From positions 1-11,182 of the forward strand of contig JAOXYB010055578.1 in NCBI GenBank assembly GCA_028565635.1: DNA of 11,182 bases, read 5' to 3'. Of this stretch, positions 9,401 through 11,182 are shown one piece after another. Within the stretch, counting starts at the first letter, position 1. Every line of letters begins with the position of its first letter. The notes beneath the pieces are model-generated. The model was not told the origin of the DNA and made no database searches. It saw nothing but the letters and a program-made list of their open reading frames with translations. The position numbers and the translations under genes were made by a program. The stretch is from Phoronis ovalis. Its lineage: Eukaryota; Phoronida; Phoronidae.

Positions 9401-11030
9401 GTCCTTTTTAACTCGTTCATAAACCATCTTAACTATAAAATCTTTACATGAGGTATTTTTGCTGATGCAGTACATACATACAAGTCATGAAATCATACTT
9501 CTTTATGTATTGAAATAAGTTCCATAATTTTTTGTTTAAACTAAAATTAATTATGGTACCTACAAATGTATCTTTTTGAACTTTGCGACTGTTAACCACA
9601 AATTAAAGGATTTTAATATAATATTCAGTTCCAAATAGTTTTTAAGATTTACCTCTTGATATTCTGCATAGAAGACTATGAAAAAAAACAAATCAGACCC
9701 TGTACGTAATACAAACAATTACTGTACAGTTATACTATTGTTAGAAAGCATCACAAACTATACAAGTATGTGCTGTCACCTGCAAAAAATAGCCAGAAAA
9801 AACCTAGATGTGCTAGCTTTCACAATAGGTGTTCGTAAGAACCATTTTAGTGGAAAGTGAATTTATTTCATTACCTTAGCCACTATCTCCTGTTCTAGCA
9901 TCACGATCCTTTCTGTTTTTTCATCCACAATAGCCTGTAATGAGTCTTTCTCTCTATCTATGGCACTAATGTTGGTACGTAACCTCCCAATATCATCTCT
10001 CATTTCTTGATTGACATGTTCAAGATCACCTGCTCGTTCTTGTAACCGCTCACATCTCTCGTCAGAAGCACGCAAGTCACCTTCTTTTCTATTGAGACGA
10101 AGCTGTGATTCACTTAATGACCTTTCAGCCTGTTCTGCTAGTAACCTGCAAAGGCATAATTATACTAATAATAAAAATGATATAAAAAACGTTATTCCAC
10201 AGAAAGTTGAAACAAGATTTAAAAAAATATAGCTACTATTAGGACTATAACATATCAGTGTCATTAATCATTAAACGGGGGCTCTGCCTGAAAGGGCGAA
10301 TTTTTCACCATTCCATCCAGTCCAGGAAAGAACAGGGTTTCACCATTTTAATCAGGAAAGAGGTTGGTTTTCACATTTTCAGCCAGAAAAAGTGACAATT
10401 TCCTGGTTTTCATCTCATTTGCTGGGGAAAAGTATTTTTGGCTTGTAGAAACAGTTTTTTTGTCTTTTCAGTCCAGGAAAGGAGTGTTTTTCGCAATTTT
10501 AGTCCAGCAAAGGGGTGGGTTTGGAATGTGCTGCCTGAGCTTTCCTGTATGCAATATTTGAAAGTGACTCCACCCTGGGATATCATTTACTAAAGGTGTT
10601 TAAACTAGTTGTCAGTCTATTTCCTTTAAAATTCTAAGAAAAGTATTCTCTCTCAGGCTGGTTGAAAAACCATTATTTCATTTTAACAGTATTTTAACAT
10701 TTAAAAGTATTTTTAAATTTTCAGTTTGACACTTAGTTAAGCTTAACATGTGGAATCAAAACTAAGTTAAATGAAAAATGTCAACCATAGAAACATTTGA
10801 GGTCTAATACAAGTGATGACACCAAAACAAGGAACATGTACAGGAGCTTGAAAATGGAAGAAATACTTTGAGATCTACCTCATTTGTGTGGCCGTTGCTC
10901 TCTGTTGTGAACATTCTTCCTGAGTTTCAGTGACATGTAAGGCATGGTCACGAACTTGGTCTTCTAATGTATTTATCATATCTTTGAGCGAAACAACACG
11001 AGCAGATAATTCATTTCTTTCTACTTCAGT
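3393..11030 (-). CDS. CEP135: CEP135-like centriolar coiled-coil protein, C-terminal 544 residues (11 exons)
   Basis: Eleven exons joined at GT-AG sites give one frame of 544 codons plus TGA. Their lengths sum to a multiple of three. Blocks typical of CEP135 appear in order: AIVDEKTERIVMLE (B), HRLQDDLGVMTRENQ (D), ESQSSSLRLEV and IDLLEREIRE (F), AYESQIS and VRDLCSKLES (G), ERASVKNLENLL and SEIQLLRDRLTLNESKM (H), TSERFERERTIQELRRHG (I/J). CEP135 is a centriole scaffold linking the cartwheel (SAS-6) and microtubules in vertebrates. TSGA10, its sperm-tail/centrosomal paralogue, shares several blocks. The ESSS-LRLE block and the RRHGL-PP end favour CEP135. Residues 1 to about 494 are heptad-rich with almost no proline; the last ~50 are basic and Ser/Pro-rich. 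Human CEP135 is about 1140 residues, so about half is outside the window to the right. The invertebrate gene may be co-orthologous to both vertebrate genes. Confidence 0.9.
3466..3728 (-). other. CEP135-like intron J-K (263 bp)
   Basis: The shortest intron seen, GT-AG, AT-rich. Nothing else was seen; the open frame 3365-3568 (-) crosses its splice site in the wrong register. Confidence 0.8.
3729..3827 (-). CDS. CEP135: CEP135-like exon J
   Basis: Acceptor TATTGTAG, donor GTAAGA. Residues 488-520: RERTIQELRRHGLTPPP, the conserved C-terminal CEP135 signature, followed by a Thr/Ser/Arg-rich stretch ending SRPLSP and two bases of Arg. Confidence 0.9.
3828..4279 (-). other. CEP135-like intron I-J (452 bp)
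   Basis: GT-AG intron, AT-rich, no recognisable content. Confidence 0.85.
4280..4384 (-). CDS. CEP135: CEP135-like exon I
   Basis: Acceptor TGTTTACAG, donor GTAACA. Residues 453-487: ESQAREISTLRARNADLESD and RLRRNLTSERFE, then two bases of an Arg codon. It is the end of the coiled coil before the basic tail. Confidence 0.92.
4385..4853 (-). other. CEP135-like intron H-I (469 bp)
   Basis: GT-AG intron. Bases around 4630-4770 are less AT-rich and bounded by short inverted words (CTTTCAGAA near 4637 and TTCTGAAAG near 4759). No element was identified. Confidence 0.85.
4854..5056 (-). CDS. CEP135: CEP135-like exon H
   Basis: Acceptor AATTTCAG, donor GTAAGT. Residues 386-452 plus two bases of Met453: LQNQMDDLKQEMDILRSQLN, ERASVKNLENLLQTNREKEF and SEIQLLRDRLTLNESK. 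It is one of the most conserved parts of CEP135/TSGA10. Confidence 0.95.
5057..5554 (-). other. CEP135-like intron G-H (498 bp)
   Basis: GT-AG intron, AT-rich, no recognisable content. Confidence 0.85.
5555..5764 (-). CDS. CEP135: CEP135-like exon G
   Basis: Acceptor TTTGGCAG, donor GTATGA; 70 whole codons, phase 0-0. It encodes QQAYESQISQL, RVVEDEKYTTQCDLAAV and RDLCSKLESTKDSLQRQLNA, aligned with the family's AYESQIS and RELCIKLDS blocks. A longer open frame in this stretch (5614-5820, -) is in another register and does not match the family. Confidence 0.9.
5765..6489 (-). other. CEP135-like intron F-G (725 bp)
   Basis: GT-AG intron. Nearly half of it is the foldback element at 5829-6161; the rest is plain AT-rich sequence. 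Confidence 0.85.
5829..6161. mobile_element. MITE-like foldback element in intron F-G
   Basis: Two imperfect inverted arms of about 90 bases (about 5829-5918 and 6073-6161) enclose about 150 bases. Paired blocks, left versus reverse complement of right: TATAGTTGGGGAAA / TATAGTCGGGGAAA; TCCGATAAATGTT (5849) / TCCGATAGATGTT (6127-6139); TGAGCGTGATGAG (5873) / TGAGCACGATGAG (6094-6106); ATTCACA in both. The ends can be read as TA duplications flanking TAGTYGGGG termini, as in TA-targeting DNA transposons, though TATA may belong to the repeat itself. There is no coding capacity, so it would be non-autonomous. An inner hairpin CCTATAAA/TTTATAGG pairs 6032-6039 with 6066-6073. The superfamily is not identifiable by eye. 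Confidence 0.75.
6490..6675 (-). CDS. CEP135: CEP135-like exon F
   Basis: Acceptor AATTTAG, donor GTATGT; 62 whole codons, phase 0-0. It encodes LLTQYRSLSMEAEKY, ESQSSSLRLEV and CRRLREKIDLLEREIRE. This block separates CEP135 from TSGA10, which has DNNTLKLEL in the corresponding place. Confidence 0.92.
6676..7186 (-). other. CEP135-like intron E-F (511 bp)
   Basis: GT-AG intron. It contains a compact palindrome CAGCTAG-TGAGCT-CTAGCTG at 6778-6797; otherwise unremarkable. Confidence 0.85.
7187..7297 (-). CDS. CEP135: CEP135-like exon E
   Basis: Acceptor ATTTTTAG, donor GTATTC; 37 whole codons (phase 0 at both ends). It encodes SLGSDLQDTLNEGEQLKEQ and DYIMEVKRIEEILAAK, matching the family segment between the DDL-M-RENQ and SSSLRLE blocks without a length change. 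This shows no exon is missing in the introns on either side. Confidence 0.88.
7298..8180 (-). other. CEP135-like intron D-E (883 bp)
   Basis: The largest intron seen. A segment at about 7600-7790 is richer in GC and CpG than its AT-rich surroundings and may be an insertion. A donor-like GTAAGT on the - strand near 7985 has no compatible exon (see rejected items). Confidence 0.85.
8181..8349 (-). CDS. CEP135: CEP135-like exon D
   Basis: Acceptor TTCCCTAG, donor GTTAGA. Residues 160-216, including SLRRQLDSTQEELSES and HRLQDDLGVMTRENQ, a highly characteristic CEP135 block. It ends in phase 0. Confidence 0.9.
8350..9224 (-). other. CEP135-like intron C-D (875 bp)
   Basis: GT-AG intron. Bases about 8500-8700 are less AT-rich than average and hold a 61-codon + strand open frame without any recognisable match. 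No element was identified. Confidence 0.82.
9225..9280 (-). CDS. CEP135: CEP135-like exon C (56 bp)
   Basis: A short exon: acceptor TTATTGCAG, strong donor GTAAGT. It encodes ERLIDDMKLQLGEVEGQL and two bases of a Glu codon. It is too short for ordinary open-frame listing, but it is required to bridge exon B (phase 0) and exon D (needs one base). Confidence 0.82.
9281..9874 (-). other. CEP135-like intron B-C (594 bp)
   Basis: GT-AG intron, AT-rich, no recognisable content. Confidence 0.82.
9875..10145 (-). CDS. CEP135: CEP135-like exon B
   Basis: Acceptor CTTTGCAG, donor GTAATG. Residues 51-141: coiled coil with RLQERAGDLEHVNQEMRDD, then DREKDSLQAIVDEKTERIV, the EKD-LQ-VDEKT block shared by CEP135 and TSGA10. 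It ends in phase 0 at IVAK. Confidence 0.9.
10146..10878 (-). other. CEP135-like intron A-B (733 bp)
   Basis: GT-AG intron containing the minisatellite at 10301-10526; flanks are plain AT-rich sequence. Confidence 0.82.
10301..10526. repeat. Degenerate minisatellite, about six units of ~30-45 bp
   Basis: Units begin with T-rich TTTTCAC-like words and end in CCAGGAAAG-like words with a G-rich tail. Approximate starts are 10301, 10338, 10367, 10406, 10454 and 10488. The clearest shared core is CAGTCCAGGAAAG at 10318-10330 and again at 10469-10481, with AGTCCAGCAAAG at 10501-10512 and ATCAGGAAAG near 10351. Middle units are more decayed. A + strand open frame over it (10364-10561) is a by-product of the repeat lacking stops. 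Confidence 0.72.
10879..11030 (-). CDS. CEP135: CEP135-like exon A (first in window)
   Basis: Acceptor TATTATAG, donor GTAGAT. It encodes residues 1-50 of the visible part (TEVERNELSARVVSLKDM to ATAQM-type coiled coil, reading ATATQM as ATATQM) and leaves AG of a split Arg codon. Only phase 0 is open; the other two frames hit stops at once. Earlier exons lie beyond 11182. Confidence 0.8.
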
Positions 11031-11182
11031 CTATAATAGGCAAAATTTTTATCCATTACTTGTTTCATTACAATTTTATAGTACACTGTTAATCACAATA
11101 ACTCTCAAACAAGACATTTGTCATGTCTAATGCCCATCCAATGTGTAGGATTATATTTTTTTAACATTATTGTTTTTTTACA
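11031..11182 (-). other. CEP135-like upstream intron, partial
   Basis: AT-rich sequence upstream (on the - strand) of exon A's acceptor. No coding match was seen before the window edge. Confidence 0.7.

Noticed and set aside
10364-10561. 65-codon + strand open frame with repeated FQSRKGVFF-like words
   Set aside because: The repetition comes from the underlying minisatellite; it lies antisense in an intron and has no independent sign of coding.
3393-11030. Calling the - strand gene TSGA10 on the strength of MITD1 linkage
   Set aside because: The SSSLRLE block, HDREI-independent sequence evidence such as VKNLENLL plus the RRHGL-PP end fit CEP135 better, so the linkage is reported as a finding rather than used for the name.
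9213-11130. Plus-strand open frames at 9213-9422, 10011-10232 and 10930-11130
   Set aside because: They are antisense shadows of exons C, B and A plus adjacent intron, without family similarity.
1-11182. tRNA, rRNA, CRISPR, prokaryotic or viral features
   Set aside because: No cloverleaf with A/B boxes, no rRNA-like conserved stretch, no regular spacer array and no viral protein motif was seen on either strand.

Overview
This is a stretch of an AT-rich animal nuclear genome holding the 3' halves of two intron-containing, protein-coding genes that point towards each other. No bacterial, viral or RNA gene was found. Every inferred intron is GT-AG, about 260-880 bp long, and the protein matches are to metazoan families. 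Intron size, base composition and the divergence from the human proteins (recalled, not searched) suggest an invertebrate bilaterian, perhaps a mollusc or another lophotrochozoan. The phylum cannot be fixed from the sequence.

Left part (1-1473, + strand): the last two coding exons of MITD1 (349-554 and 1305-1473). They encode the phospholipase-D-like C-terminal domain of an ESCRT-III-binding abscission factor. The N-terminal MIT domain lies off the left edge.

Middle (1474-3392): the convergent intergenic/3'UTR region. It holds candidate poly(A) signals for both genes and a degenerate repeat of TGACCT hexamers spaced by five bases (DR5-like) at 1866-2197.

Right part (3393-11030, - strand): eleven consecutive exons, including the terminal one, of a CEP135/TSGA10-family centriolar coiled-coil gene. 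They join in one open frame of 544 residues ending in TGA at 3393-3395. The conserved blocks and the RRHGL-PP tail match CEP135 better than TSGA10. The N-terminal half lies off the right edge. Its introns carry a ~330-bp foldback, MITE-like element (5829-6161) and a degenerate ~30-45 bp minisatellite (10301-10526).

Both products act at centrosome or cytokinetic structures, but nothing here shows they work together. The linkage is evolutionarily interesting because, as I recall, human MITD1 lies beside TSGA10, the vertebrate paralogue of CEP135. No new enzyme, defence or mobile system with coding capacity was seen. The noteworthy material is the synteny, the C-terminal tail and the non-coding repeats.
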